64,000 nt of DNA from an uncultured Prevotellaceae bacterium (GTDB taxonomy: Bacteria; Bacteroidota; Bacteroidia; Bacteroidales; Bacteroidaceae). This document shows positions 1 to 8,277 of this stretch, piece by piece. Position numbers and translations under genes: made by a program. Numbering within the stretch: position 1 is the stretch's first letter; each line of letters begins with the position of its first letter. The stretch is taken from contig OMXV01000009.1 in the NCBI GenBank assembly GCA_900315075.1, positions 1 through 64,000 of the forward strand. The letters are read 5' to 3'. The notes beneath the pieces were generated by a model that had not been told where the DNA came from, ran no database searches, and worked only from the letters and a program-made list of their open reading frames with translations.

Positions 1-29
1 AAGATAAGTGAAAAATCTGACATGGCAAA

Positions 30-58
30 ATCCTGAGCAACTTTTTGCTGCTCAGGAT
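30..58. terminator. Hairpin, terminator-like
   Basis: A perfect 10-bp stem pairs 30-39 with 49-58 around a 9-nt loop. The minus-strand side is followed by a short T run; the plus side is AT-rich without a strong T tract. It probably ends a gene lying outside the left edge of the window. Confidence 0.5.
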
Positions 59-98
59 ATTAAAATATGTTTAATGTTATAGTGCTGCGGAATTAAGG

Positions 99-210
99 TT
101 TATTTTGTATTTCGCTCGCCTTGCACTATCTTTTGATAAGATAGGCTTCGGCTCGGATATAAAAATAAATTTCAATTTATTTTGTATTTCGCTCGCCTTG
201 CACTATCTTT
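99..210 (+). repeat. 35-bp exact direct repeat containing promoter elements
   Basis: Positions 99-133 and 176-210 are identical over 35 bp, with starts 77 bp apart. Both carry TTTG and a TATCTTT -7 core. The second copy reads TATCTTTG, a full match to the -7 consensus; the first reads TATCTTTT and is weaker. The active promoter for the LysM gene is probably the second copy. Confidence 0.75.
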
Positions 211-211
211 G
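181..211 (+). promoter_or_regulatory. Promoter of the LysM/PBP-like gene
   Basis: TTTG at 181-184 and TATCTTTG at 204-211 are separated by 19 nt, matching the Bacteroidetes primary-sigma consensus. Transcription would start near 218, which excludes start codons upstream of 227. Confidence 0.7.
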
Positions 212-226
212 CATCGTAAATGGATA

Positions 227-1612
227 ATGTATATGAGAATATTTAGATTTTTTATCGTTTTCATCCTGATGACCGTATGTACGGCCGTGTATGCACAAGA
301 TGTGAAGATCAAGACACAGCACAAAGTGGAGAAAAGTGAGACTGTCTTTGGCATTGCCAAAAAATATGGCATTACCATCAAAGAACTCATCGAGGCTAAT
401 CCCAAAATGAATGATTCAGGGTATGAACTGAAATATGGGGAGACTCTGAACATCCCATTCCCCAAAACTCAGCAGGAGAATAATGCGGCAAATAATGCTA
501 CGACCACATCCGCAAATACTCCTACCACACAACCTGTACAGACCGACATAACAGGTCCTAAGAATATAAAGGTGGGTGTGATGCTCCCCTTACATGACAA
601 GGATGGCGATGGCAAGCGGATGGTGGAGTACTATCGGGGATTGCTGCTTGGATGCGACCGCGTCAACAAAGACGGTATTTCTGTGGATATGCACGCATGG
701 AATGTGCCCAATGGTTCTGACATTAATGAAGTGTTGAAAGAGAAGGATGCTGCCAACCTCGACATTATTATCGGTCCGCTCTATTCCACGCAAGTTAAAC
801 CACTGGCCGAATTCTGCCAACAGCATAATACCATGATGGTGATACCTTTCTCCATCACAGGCAATGATGTGGAAAACTATCCAAATATCTATCAAGTGTA
901 TGAGCCACAGGAGGATTTCGATGCTATGACCATACGCAATTTCATTCAGTGGTTCAACAAATATCATGTTGTCATCGTGGATTGTGCAGATGAGACAAGT
1001 ACAAAGGGCGCTTTTACCCGACAACTGCGTGACGAATTGGATAAACTCAATATCAAGTATTCACTCACAAGTCTGAAGACTCCTGATAATGATTTTGCAA
1101 AGGCATTCAGCCTCTCTGAGCAAAATGTGGTGGTGGTCAATACCGAGAAATCACCAGCGCTTAATTCCACATTGGCTAAACTCAATACGCTCACACAGAA
1201 TAATGCCAACATCAGTGTTTCACTATTTGGATATAAAGAGTGGCTAATCTATACCTCTGTCTATCAAGACTATTATTTCAAATACGATGCTTATGTCCCT
1301 TCGTATTTCTATTACAATGGAGTGTCGCCCGACACAAAATGGGTGGAACGTAATTACAACACCCGCTTTAATGCTACGATGAATCCTGACAACCTGCCGC
1401 GGTTTGCGCTTACAGGTTTCGACCATGCCTGCTTCTTTATTGGCGGACTAAGCCAGTTTGGGAAGAACTTTACAGGTGCTAAGGGACAGGCCACCTATAA
1501 GCCAGTACAGTCGCCGCTTAAGTTCCGGCAGGCAGGAAAGGGACACAAGAACGTCACCTTCATGTTCGTGCATTATAAAACTGACCGCACCGTGGAGTCG
1601 ATTAGCTATTGA
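227..1612 (+). CDS. LysM domain plus periplasmic-binding-like (type 1) protein
   Basis: A 461-aa exported protein. The N-terminus (MYMRIFRFFIVFILM, ending AQD) is a signal peptide. A LysM peptidoglycan-binding repeat follows at about residues 30-80 (SETVFGIAKKYGIT, then a GETLNIP end). After a Thr/Asn/Pro-rich linker, residues from about 115 to the end look like a type-1 periplasmic-binding fold (KVGVMLPLHD near its start, DIIIGPLYS and MMVIPFS further on). Anchoring to peptidoglycan in the periplasm is inferred from LysM; the ligand is unknown. The start was set at 227 (233 also possible) because the promoter -7 box at 204-211 lies upstream of it. It is followed 132 bp later by a beta-barrel gene on the same strand, possibly co-transcribed. 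A function in cell-wall sensing similar to LpoA-type proteins is possible but unproven. Confidence 0.8.
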   Translation: MYMRIFRFFIVFILMTVCTAVYAQDVKIKTQHKVEKSETVFGIAKKYGITIKELIEANPKMNDSGYELKYGETLNIPFPKTQQENNAANNATTTSANTPTTQPVQTDITGPKNIKVGVMLPLHDKDGDGKRMVEYYRGLLLGCDRVNKDGISVDMHAWNVPNGSDINEVLKEKDAANLDIIIGPLYSTQVKPLAEFCQQHNTMMVIPFSITGNDVENYPNIYQVYEPQEDFDAMTIRNFIQWFNKYHVVIVDCADETSTKGAFTRQLRDELDKLNIKYSLTSLKTPDNDFAKAFSLSEQNVVVVNTEKSPALNSTLAKLNTLTQNNANISVSLFGYKEWLIYTSVYQDYYFKYDAYVPSYFYYNGVSPDTKWVERNYNTRFNATMNPDNLPRFALTGFDHACFFIGGLSQFGKNFTGAKGQATYKPVQSPLKFRQAGKGHKNVTFMFVHYKTDRTVESISY

Positions 1613-1744
1613 TAATTGAAGATTGAAAATTATGCTTCGCATGGATATCGGCTGCAACTCAGCAATAGAAGCGAGCTTCATTGCATTCGGTTTGCACGAT
1701 ATTTGAAAATTGAAAATAGGAGTTCCCTGTAAAGATACAATTTC
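1613..1744. other. Intergenic stretch, low-complexity spacer
   Basis: This 132-bp gap contains two copies of a TTGAAAATTGAAAAT-type repeat (around 1615-1632 and 1704-1720) flanking a GC-richer segment. No promoter matching the consensus and no clear terminator is visible, so read-through into the next gene is plausible. Confidence 0.4.
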
Positions 1745-2503
1745 ATGTCATCCATAAGAAAAAGCAGACTATTTAGATGTGCATTAATGACTTTTGTCAT
1801 CTCTATTCCCCTTTGTGTGAAAGCACAGGTAGGGGAGCACCGCGACGACCTTTCTGTGGGTGTCAATGCGGGATATGCACTCAGTACGGTTGGCTTTACA
1901 CCCAAGGTGTCGCAATATCAGCATGGGGGGATTACAGGTGGATTCACGGTGAAATACGTGTGCGAAAAGTATTTCAATTCCATTTGCTCAGTGATGGCAG
2001 AGTTGAACTATGCTTCGATGGGTTGGAAGGAGCGAATCCTTGACCCGAAGGACGAGAAGGTGGTTAATCCCACTTCAGGAATGCCAGAAGAATATAGCCG
2101 TACCATCAATTACATCCAAATGCCTTTCTTTGCGCATTTGGCATGGGGAAAAGAGAAAAAGGGGGCACAGTTCTTTTTTCAGGCCGGACCACAGTTTGGA
2201 TTGTATCTTGGTGAATCTACGAAAAAGAATTTTAATATCGAGACAGCCAATCTTACAGACCGTTCCAACAAAACGATAGCTCAGGATACCATGAGTGTGG
2301 AACGTAAGTTTGACTATGGTATCGCTGCTGGAATGGGGGTGGAGTACACCATGCCAGGATTGGGGCATTTCCTGCTTGAGGGTCGTTATTATTATGGCCT
2401 TGGAAATATCTATAATGCCACCAAGCGTGACTATTTCGCTAAGTCAAACCACGGTAGCATCGTGATAAAAGTCGCATATCTTTTTGATTTGAAAAAGAAA
2501 TGA
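1745..2503 (+). CDS. Outer-membrane beta-barrel (porin-family) protein
   Basis: 252 aa with a signal peptide (hydrophobic core ALMTFVISIPL, cleavage likely after KAQ near residue 28). The mature part alternates short polar turns with amphipathic strands (LSVGVNAGYALS, AGPQFGLYLG, GIAAGMGVEYTMPG), as in the Bacteroidetes OMP_b-brl_2/PorT-like family of 8-stranded barrels. No catalytic motif is visible. It probably sits in the outer membrane and may be co-transcribed with the LysM gene upstream, a pairing consistent with a cell-envelope unit. Substrate or partner cannot be read from sequence. It is not clearly the type IX secretion component PorT itself. Confidence 0.7.
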   Translation: MSSIRKSRLFRCALMTFVISIPLCVKAQVGEHRDDLSVGVNAGYALSTVGFTPKVSQYQHGGITGGFTVKYVCEKYFNSICSVMAELNYASMGWKERILDPKDEKVVNPTSGMPEEYSRTINYIQMPFFAHLAWGKEKKGAQFFFQAGPQFGLYLGESTKKNFNIETANLTDRSNKTIAQDTMSVERKFDYGIAAGMGVEYTMPGLGHFLLEGRYYYGLGNIYNATKRDYFAKSNHGSIVIKVAYLFDLKKK

Positions 2504-2543
2504 GAGGATTACTAACTGTCTCCACTTTAAAAAGTGATTAGTC

Positions 2544-2633
2544 GTAGGGATGTACCCCGTGTATGTCCGAAATTATTATTTGTGTTCGTAAACAGGTCTA
2601 AAAGAAACGGACATACACAAGGTATGCCCCTAC
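2544..2633. repeat. Inverted pair of a 26-nt dispersed element
   Basis: Arms 2544-2569 and 2608-2633 are inverted copies (about 22 of 26 identical) of a sequence beginning GTAGGG and ending TATGTCCG. A/T-rich arms 2524-2535 and 2650-2661 (ACTTTAAAAAGT and ACTTTTTAAAGT) lie outside, so the whole 2522-2663 segment can fold as one long imperfect palindrome. A third copy of the 26-mer lies at 60750-60775. Confidence 0.7.
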
Positions 2634-2721
2634 ATTTATTGTCAATGCCGACTTTTTAAAGTGGCCCCTAACTGAAGTTTCCCACCCTCTCAAATTCAAT
2701 GCGCCACCTAAGCTCAAATAG

Positions 2722-2756
2722 CAAAAAAAGAGCCACAACATTATATGTCGTGGCTC
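2722..2756 (-). terminator. Rho-independent terminator of the LEA-like lipoprotein gene
   Basis: Stem 2730-2740 / 2746-2756 with one G-U pair and a 5-nt loop. On the minus strand it is followed by seven T residues. It lies 24 bp beyond the stop codon of the minus-strand lipoprotein gene. Confidence 0.85.
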
Positions 2757-2779
2757 AAATAATATGATTGAAATAAATC

Positions 2780-3361
2780 TTAGAGCTTGTCAACAGCACC
2801 CTTGAGGGCGTCTTTGCCAGCCTCTTTCAGGTTCTCAGGAGCATTCTTTACTTCCTCTACAGCTTTGTCGGCAGCAGCTTTTGCGTCCTCAACAACTTGC
2901 TCACCAGCAGCCTTTGCTTCCTCAACAGCGCTTGTTGCACCCTCAGCGGCACCCTCAACAGCATTTTCAGCGGCATTCTCTACATTCTCAGCAGCTTCAC
3001 CTACGATTGATTTGAGGTCGAAGTTAGCAACTGGATCAACGATAGCACCAAACTTCTCACCGAGAACTTCCTTCACTTTGTCTGTGTTCTCTTTCAGCCA
3101 GTTCTGAACAGCCTCAAGCTGTGGAGCAAACTTAGCAGCGTCAACACCAGCAACTTTCTCTTTAATGTCGTTAACGAACTGCTCAATCTTAGAAGCGTCC
3201 TTAGCCTCAAGAGCTGCATTCAAAGAGTCAGTGTAGTTTACCTCAGCAACAGCCTCAGTGTTCTCCTGTGGGGTCTGATCTTCAGCGGGTTTAGTCTCGT
3301 TTTTGCATGCTGTAAATGTCATGGCAACAGCTGCCAATGCTACAAAAAATAATTTTTTCAT
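2780..3361 (-). CDS. Small lipoprotein with LEA/apolipoprotein-like Ala-Glu-Lys helical tail
   Basis: 193 aa. The N-terminus MKKLFFVALAAVAMTFTACK is a lipoprotein signal with the lipobox cysteine at residue 19. Residues 45-125 form a short helical domain (DSLNAALEAKDASKIEQFVN, VQNWLKENTDKVKEVLGEKF). The last 65 residues are degenerate 11-mer-like repeats of Ala, Glu, Lys and Val (AAENVENAAENAVEGAAEGA) resembling LEA or apolipoprotein amphipathic helices. The first two thirds resemble the lipoprotein at 5030-5416, which lacks the tail, so the two are paralogs. Membrane attachment is expected; function is unknown. Abundant lipoproteins of this type occur in Prevotella genomes, but I cannot name a family. 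A -7 element lies at 3407-3414 on the minus strand and a strong terminator follows the gene. Confidence 0.75.
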   Translation of the reverse strand: MKKLFFVALAAVAMTFTACKNETKPAEDQTPQENTEAVAEVNYTDSLNAALEAKDASKIEQFVNDIKEKVAGVDAAKFAPQLEAVQNWLKENTDKVKEVLGEKFGAIVDPVANFDLKSIVGEAAENVENAAENAVEGAAEGATSAVEEAKAAGEQVVEDAKAAADKAVEEVKNAPENLKEAGKDALKGAVDKL

Positions 3362-3406
3362 TTCTCTTAAAATTTAAATAATTTAGTAAAACTTGTTTTG
3401 ATGGCG

Positions 3407-3414
3407 CAAAGGTA
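3407..3414 (-). promoter_or_regulatory. -7 promoter element
   Basis: TACCTTTG on the minus strand, 46 bp upstream of the lipoprotein start at 3361. A well-spaced -33 TTTG is not obvious. Confidence 0.5.
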
Positions 3415-3487
3415 AATATTATTATCTTTCAATGTTACAAAAATTTTTATTAATTAACGTTATTAATATTCTTTTACCATTCGCTGC

Positions 3488-4225
3488 TTACCAATCGTCA
3501 TCCTCATTACCTACGATGCCGTTTTTGATGGCTTCTTCCACCTTATCCATTATAGCATTGGAATAGGCATGAGTCATAACGAGTGCCTTGGCACAGGTGC
3601 GCTTCTGGGCATCTTTTTCTACGAAGGGATAGTGACGTGCAATCTCCCATTGTTGGTCGTAGAGGTTGGCATTGGTTTTATCTTCTCTCTTGCGCTTTGA
3701 GTCGCCATAGGTCCTTTGATCTGGGTCGGCAAGACTTAGCCATCCACCGCTGACATCGGCCAAGATATCGTAGTTTTGCACAGTGAAGGTGACACGGACT
3801 TTACCGTCCTTGATATCAAGACGTATCACGGGAGTGATGCTTACAGAGTAGGCATTGACAGTGCCTGTATGCTCTACGATGTTGGGGATGGTTGAAGAGA
3901 TAATGATACAACCGGCTTCTTTGTCGTCGAGGGTAATGGCCTGCTTGTCTTGGAATGTGGCAGTAGCCCAATAGTTCAGCGCTACATACAGTTGTTGTTT
4001 TGTCTTGCCTGGAGCCTCAATCACTTGTTGATAGGTGAGAGATTCATTTTTGTCAAGTGTCAGGTCTGCTGATAAGTTTTTTGCGGCATCGAGCCATTTG
4101 TCGCCATAACGCTGCTTTGCATATTTTTCCAGGTCGGCGGCTTTCATCACCTGTGCCTGTGCAACCACTGTGCCACAGCAAGTCAGGATGGCGAGTAACC
4201 ATAGTTTCATCTGTTTCATTATCAT
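3488..4225 (-). CDS. DUF4468 domain-containing secreted protein
   Basis: 245 aa with a signal peptide (MKQMKLWLLAILTCCGTVVAQA). Residues about 60-160 fit the DUF4468 family of Bacteroidetes (EAPGKTKQQLYVALNYW, then a strand-rich segment ending VTFTVQNYDI), which is predicted to adopt a TBP-like fold of unknown function. The C-terminal third is charged and ends in EDDDW. Three in-frame Met codons sit at the N-terminus (4225, 4219, 4210); the one at 4219 gives the most typical signal peptide and could be the true start. It lies 40 bp downstream of a same-strand beta-barrel gene and may be co-transcribed with it. Confidence 0.7.
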   Translation of the reverse strand: MIMKQMKLWLLAILTCCGTVVAQAQVMKAADLEKYAKQRYGDKWLDAAKNLSADLTLDKNESLTYQQVIEAPGKTKQQLYVALNYWATATFQDKQAITLDDKEAGCIIISSTIPNIVEHTGTVNAYSVSITPVIRLDIKDGKVRVTFTVQNYDILADVSGGWLSLADPDQRTYGDSKRKREDKTNANLYDQQWEIARHYPFVEKDAQKRTCAKALVMTHAYSNAIMDKVEEAIKNGIVGNEDDDW

Positions 4226-4265
4226 TTTTGTATTTTATCTAGGTTTGTTTTTGAGCACTTGTTAA

Positions 4266-4850
4266 TTAGAATCTATACCTTAGACCTAAGCAGATAATAC
4301 CTTTCTCACCGAAGCCAAGTTCTGCAAAGCCACGGAAAGTACTACCGAATTCAGCACCAAGAGCGGTGACATTGAACATAAACGAAGTAACAGTCTCATC
4401 GGGGTCCTCTTCTATATTTGGGTCGTCTTTGAAATTGTCAGAAGCTCCCAATGAAGCAAGCATGACACCTGCGGAAAGACCAGAGTACATGCCGAAATGT
4501 TCCTTGCGAAGCCAGTTGAATTTCACGGATGGCATGAAAGTGATATAGGTGGAATTCAGAGAGCCTTCCAACGTATAGGGTTCATCCCACTTACAACCTG
4601 CTAATTCAGCCACGGCACCCACAGCTACCACGTTGGTTAGATGATGGAAGTATTCCACACCAATTGGTCCCCAGTAACCTGTCTGGTCGCCTGTACTGTA
4701 GGTAAAGGCTGAGGCTATATCAGATATAAGGTTGGATACAGTCCCAATGCCATAAAATACACCTATTTCGTTCTTGGACTCATCGTTTTGTGCGTTTACA
4801 CTTAATGTTGCCATCATTGTGGCAAGGACGATAAATAAATACTTTTTCAT
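4266..4850 (-). CDS. Predicted outer-membrane beta-barrel protein
   Basis: 194 aa. Signal peptide MKKYLFIVLATMMATLSVNA, then alternating strands (IGVFYGIGTVSNLI, GPIGVEYFHHL, GMYSGLSAGVMLASLG) and a final strand LGLRYRF ending in Phe, the usual C-terminal signature for BAM-dependent barrels. The size suggests eight strands. No enzymatic motif is seen. It is on the same strand as the DUF4468 gene, 40 bp upstream of it, so both may form an envelope transcription unit. Function unknown. Confidence 0.7.
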   Translation of the reverse strand: MKKYLFIVLATMMATLSVNAQNDESKNEIGVFYGIGTVSNLISDIASAFTYSTGDQTGYWGPIGVEYFHHLTNVVAVGAVAELAGCKWDEPYTLEGSLNSTYITFMPSVKFNWLRKEHFGMYSGLSAGVMLASLGASDNFKDDPNIEEDPDETVTSFMFNVTALGAEFGSTFRGFAELGFGEKGIICLGLRYRF

Positions 4851-4971
4851 GTCTTTTGAATTTATAAGTTTTTGAGTTTATAAATTTTTGTGTTTATAAG
4901 TTTTAAATAGGTTGAGACATGAATTGTGAGCGGCATAAATCTCAAACCTCAAATTTTAAATCTTAAAAAGT

Positions 4972-5010
4972 AGCACCTCATAAAGAAAACTACTCCCTTT
5001 ATGAGGTGCT
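4972..5010. terminator. Strong hairpin terminator
   Basis: A perfect 14-bp stem pairs 4972-4985 with 4997-5010. It lies 20 bp past the stop of the 5030-5416 lipoprotein gene. T-rich sequence follows on the minus strand, so it should terminate that gene. The AT-rich spacer to 4850 contains TTTATAAGTTTTTGAG-type low-complexity repeats. Confidence 0.85.
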
Positions 5011-5029
5011 TTTGATATAGCTTTAAATA

Positions 5030-5416
5030 TTAATTAACTACTTCTGGCATTTTTAATTCTAAGAATGTATTGACAATAGGTGTACCTTTCTCACCTAAAA
5101 GGCGAATTACCTCTTCTTTATTATCAGAAATCCATTGCTGGATAATCGATAACTGCATTTTTATTTTATCACGAGTGTAGGAGTTCTCGTTCTTTTTCAC
5201 AATTTCCTTTACTTTTGCTGTAAAATCATTGAGTAGAGACACTATCTTGTCGCCATCTTTATCACTTAATGCGGTAACAAAATCTTTTGTAGTTTCAGCT
5301 ACGGAATCCACTTCTGTCTGTGGCGTGTCATCTGGAATAAACTTAGGTGGTTCTTTCTTGCAGCTTGCAAAAGAGATTGCTATAGCTGTCAATGCAAAAA
5401 ATAATAACTTTTTCAT
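5030..5416 (-). CDS. Small lipoprotein, short paralog of the LEA-like lipoprotein
   Basis: 128 aa. Lipoprotein signal MKKLLFFALTAIAISFASCK with lipobox cysteine at residue 19. The mature part (DSVAETTKDFVTALSDKDGD, IIQQWISDNKEEVIRLLGEK) aligns by eye with residues 40-125 of the lipoprotein at 2780-3361 but stops before the Ala/Glu/Lys repeat tail. An anchored helical protein of unknown role. It has its own -7 element (TATATTTG, 5462-5469 minus) and its own terminator, so it is a single-gene unit. Confidence 0.75.
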   Translation of the reverse strand: MKKLLFFALTAIAISFASCKKEPPKFIPDDTPQTEVDSVAETTKDFVTALSDKDGDKIVSLLNDFTAKVKEIVKKNENSYTRDKIKMQLSIIQQWISDNKEEVIRLLGEKGTPIVNTFLELKMPEVVN

Positions 5417-5461
5417 ATCTCTTATTTTTAATAAATCTTAGTATGTTGTTTTTTATTCGTG

Positions 5462-5469
5462 CAAATATA
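5462..5469 (-). promoter_or_regulatory. -7 promoter element
   Basis: TATATTTG on the minus strand, 46 bp upstream of the start at 5416. This is the same -7 to ATG distance as the paralog at 3361, which supports common ancestry of the two units. Confidence 0.55.
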
Positions 5470-5525
5470 GGTATATTTAATCAAATTATAGCTTTATTTG
5501 TAAATTTTAACATTTTAGACGCGTT

Positions 5526-7625
5526 TTATTTCACAACAAACTTACGACCATCCCTGACATAGATGCCGTGTGTGGGGGAGGTTACTCGACGGCCTTGCAA
5601 GTCGTAGATGACACCATCGTGTGTAGTTGTCTCGTAGATACCACGGATGGCGGTGCGATTGAGGATGTATTCAATACCCTGTGCGGCATTGATTTTGCCA
5701 TAGCCCCAGCGGATAGGATCGTGAGCAGTGAAATTGTCATGGACAGACGATTCACGAAGCACCTCTTTCACGTCTTCCAAAGTCAGGGCTGGATTTGCCT
5801 GTAACCAGCAAGCCACAATACCACTAACCACGGGGCAGGCCATCGACGTTCCAGATTCTGCACCATAGGGATAGCCTTGCCATTGCATGGCGTCGAGCAC
5901 GGTCTCGCTTTCATCCAACCAGTAGTGGTTCCATGCCGAGACAATGTTGACACCGGGTGCGCTGACTGTGGGCTGGATGATACCGTTGGGCATTGTGCCA
6001 TAACTGGAAAACCATGCGTAGTCGCCCAATTTGTATTCTTCCTCTTCGTCGTCCATAGGTGAGCCGTCGTAACTGCGGTAGTCGGTGTTGGCGCAGTAGG
6101 CTCCCACGCTGATGACGTTGGGGGTGCAGGTCCAGTCGCCACCCGACATCTCGCTGTCGCCAATCACGAATCCTGGCAGTTCAAAGATGTTGAAGCCTCC
6201 GAAGTTGTCCCACATGTCGATTTCTGTGCCGTCGGAGCCGGAGACTGTCAACTGGAATAGGTTGAGACCACTTATTGTGCCATCAACTTCTGTTCCGAAA
6301 CTCAGTGTGCCGTCGCCATTGTCGAGAGCAGCGATACTCACGGTGCCATCGAAGTATTTTGACAGTGTGGTGTTGTCTTCACTTTCGATAGTGATTATCT
6401 GAGGCTCGCATCCGAACGTGGCGGTTAATTCATCGGAAGTCCATACTTCTTTTGTTCTTCCCAACGCATTGACGGTACACAGGCTCACTTTGATACTCAC
6501 GCGGTCGCCAGTGCGGGTGTAGCCCACCGCCTCGTCGCTGATGGTGTAAGCATTGCCTTCTTCCATGAGGGCTAAGAGGGTCTTAAACGAACTGTTTTTT
6601 TCGGTGAATTGACGATAGAGGTGGATAGGGTAGCCACCCTCGTTGCCTGCCGACATCACCGGGATGATAGTCTCCGAGGCAGCGTCGATGGCCTCGGGCA
6701 CGGTGCCCGTGCCGTTGTGTGGGCCACTTTGACTGTTCAGACTGCCACTGAAGACCATCGGCTGACCGCTCTGCTCGGCGTAGGCGGTGGCAAAGGCGAA
6801 AACCAATTCTATGATGTCTTCCTCTTCTTCCATATCTTCCATCATTTGCTCCTCGTCAAGGTCATCCGACAGGCCGATAAATACGATGTCGGCCTCGGGG
6901 GCCATGCCGCCAAAGCCCAACGGTGAAATACTGCCGGCGGCAATACTTGTGGTATGGCAGCCGTGATACTCGTCTTCTGAGTCGGTGGTCAGCGTGGCGA
7001 TGAGTTCCGGGGTGTCATACACAGAGCCGGGAAACACGATGGTGCCGGCCTCAGGGTCTTCAACTGTAAATGGTTTGCCGTTTTCGTCGCCTATCATGAA
7101 GACGCATTTGATGCGTGAGTTGCCATCGGCGTCTTTGAAGGCGGGGTGCTGGAAGTCGATGCCATTGTCGAATATGCAAAGTGTGATGCCCTTGCCTGTG
7201 TAGGGTGTCTCCACGGTAGCCGATGTGCCGTTGATAAGGCTGACACCGGTCTCATTGCGTGTCACGTCGGTCTTCCACTTGCCTTTGTGGCCGGTGTCGA
7301 TACGCTGCACACCTTTCATCTCGCTGATGGCGCCGATATTCTCCACGGGGATGCTGATAATGGCCTGACGGCCAATCTTTCCCTGTATCTCTGCTCCTGC
7401 TGCCCGCAACTGGCTGTAGGTTTCCGCGGCATTCTCTTCTGCCACCTTCACCACCAATGTTATGCGCTGCTGTGATGGGGCCATCGCTATGCCTTTGGCG
7501 GTGGCATGTGCTACTTTGGCCTTTTTCTGTGCAATCTTCATCTGGGCCTGTGGGGTCAGTTTTCCTTGTGCCATTGCCATCAGGCAGAAGGTACACATCA
7601 TTATAAATACTGTCAGTCGTTTCAT
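5526..7625 (-). CDS. S8 subtilisin-like serine protease with C-terminal sorting tail
   Basis: 699 aa, exported (signal MKRLTVFIMMCTFCLMAMAQ). The catalytic triad is recognisable: Asp153 in LCIFDNGID, His221 in the variant motif HGCHTTSIAAG (usual HGTHVAGI), and Ser594 in GTSMACPVVSG. A long insertion of about 270 residues separates the His and Ser blocks. The last 40 residues (VIYDLQGRRV, then HGIYVRDGRKFVVK) are the tail type that targets Bacteroidetes proteins to type IX or related surface export; two other genes here (46033 and 48415) carry the same kind of tail. It is probably a secreted or surface protease. A -7 element (TACCTTTG) sits at 7667-7674. The Cys in place of the usual Thr in the His motif is unusual, but all three catalytic residues are present. 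Confidence 0.85.
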   Translation of the reverse strand: MKRLTVFIMMCTFCLMAMAQGKLTPQAQMKIAQKKAKVAHATAKGIAMAPSQQRITLVVKVAEENAAETYSQLRAAGAEIQGKIGRQAIISIPVENIGAISEMKGVQRIDTGHKGKWKTDVTRNETGVSLINGTSATVETPYTGKGITLCIFDNGIDFQHPAFKDADGNSRIKCVFMIGDENGKPFTVEDPEAGTIVFPGSVYDTPELIATLTTDSEDEYHGCHTTSIAAGSISPLGFGGMAPEADIVFIGLSDDLDEEQMMEDMEEEEDIIELVFAFATAYAEQSGQPMVFSGSLNSQSGPHNGTGTVPEAIDAASETIIPVMSAGNEGGYPIHLYRQFTEKNSSFKTLLALMEEGNAYTISDEAVGYTRTGDRVSIKVSLCTVNALGRTKEVWTSDELTATFGCEPQIITIESEDNTTLSKYFDGTVSIAALDNGDGTLSFGTEVDGTISGLNLFQLTVSGSDGTEIDMWDNFGGFNIFELPGFVIGDSEMSGGDWTCTPNVISVGAYCANTDYRSYDGSPMDDEEEEYKLGDYAWFSSYGTMPNGIIQPTVSAPGVNIVSAWNHYWLDESETVLDAMQWQGYPYGAESGTSMACPVVSGIVACWLQANPALTLEDVKEVLRESSVHDNFTAHDPIRWGYGKINAAQGIEYILNRTAIRGIYETTTHDGVIYDLQGRRVTSPTHGIYVRDGRKFVVK

Positions 7626-7666
7626 TTTGCTATGTGTTTTGTTATTCCAGAATCATTTTTATAGTA

Positions 7667-7674
7667 CAAAGGTA
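7667..7674 (-). promoter_or_regulatory. -7 promoter element of the S8 protease gene
   Basis: TACCTTTG on the minus strand, 42 bp upstream of the start codon at 7625. No clear TTTG at the expected -33 distance. Confidence 0.5.
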
Positions 7675-8226
7675 ATGCTTTTTTGTCATTTTTAAAAACA
7701 TTATTAAGATTTATCATCAATTATAACTAAAAATTATATTTTTGCGGTTGATTTCAACGAAAAAAAGCCCTACCCACCCCCCGTCCCCCTCCCGACATCG
7801 GCCAACATCGGGAGGAGGCTTAACCGCTGCCTACTCGTCGCTCTTACACTAAGGTCCTACGCCGCCAAAATTTAAAGACTTTATTAAGTTGACGAGTTGA
7901 CAAGTTGACGAGTTGACAAGTTATTAGATACTTCTAACTCCTAACTCAAAAACTCAAAAATTAATTCATGGATAATTACATGGTAATTATATGTAGAATT
8001 TTTTTATATTTAACATGAATTACCGCGAATTGTCATGAATTTTTCATTGTTTGAACTCAAAAACTTAAAAAACTCAAATACTTGATTAATCGCATTATAT
8101 ATGAATACACTTGAGAAAGTTGAATAAGTTGTAATTGTTTTGAAATTTCTTGTTGTCAAACAGTGAATTGTGATCACAAATCATAAAAGATGATCACATG
8201 TGTTATAATTGAAGGGTAAATGCATG
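7675..8226. other. Gene-free stretch with low-complexity repeats
   Basis: About 550 bp with no supported gene. It holds a C-rich segment with a small hairpin (CCTCCCGA / TCGGGAGG near 7789-7816), a GACGAGTTGACAAGTT-type repeat (about 7888-7921), and AT-rich sequence with AACTCAAAAACTC-like repeats. It separates the protease gene from the accessory patch to the right. Confidence 0.5.
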
Positions 8227-8253
8227 TTGATTCGCCGTTTCTTCGTACTTTTG
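8227..8253 (+). promoter_or_regulatory. Promoter of the 111-aa unknown gene
   Basis: TTG at 8227-8229 and TACTTTTG at 8246-8253. The -7 element matches the consensus fully; spacing (16 nt) is short. A start near 8260 rules out the upstream in-frame codon at 8209. Confidence 0.55.
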
Positions 8254-8277
8254 CGACACATTTTCATAAAGGACATC

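Noticed and set aside
1745-2503. Naming the beta-barrel gene porT of the type IX secretion system
   Set aside because: The general barrel pattern fits many Bacteroidetes families and no PorT-specific motif was recognised.
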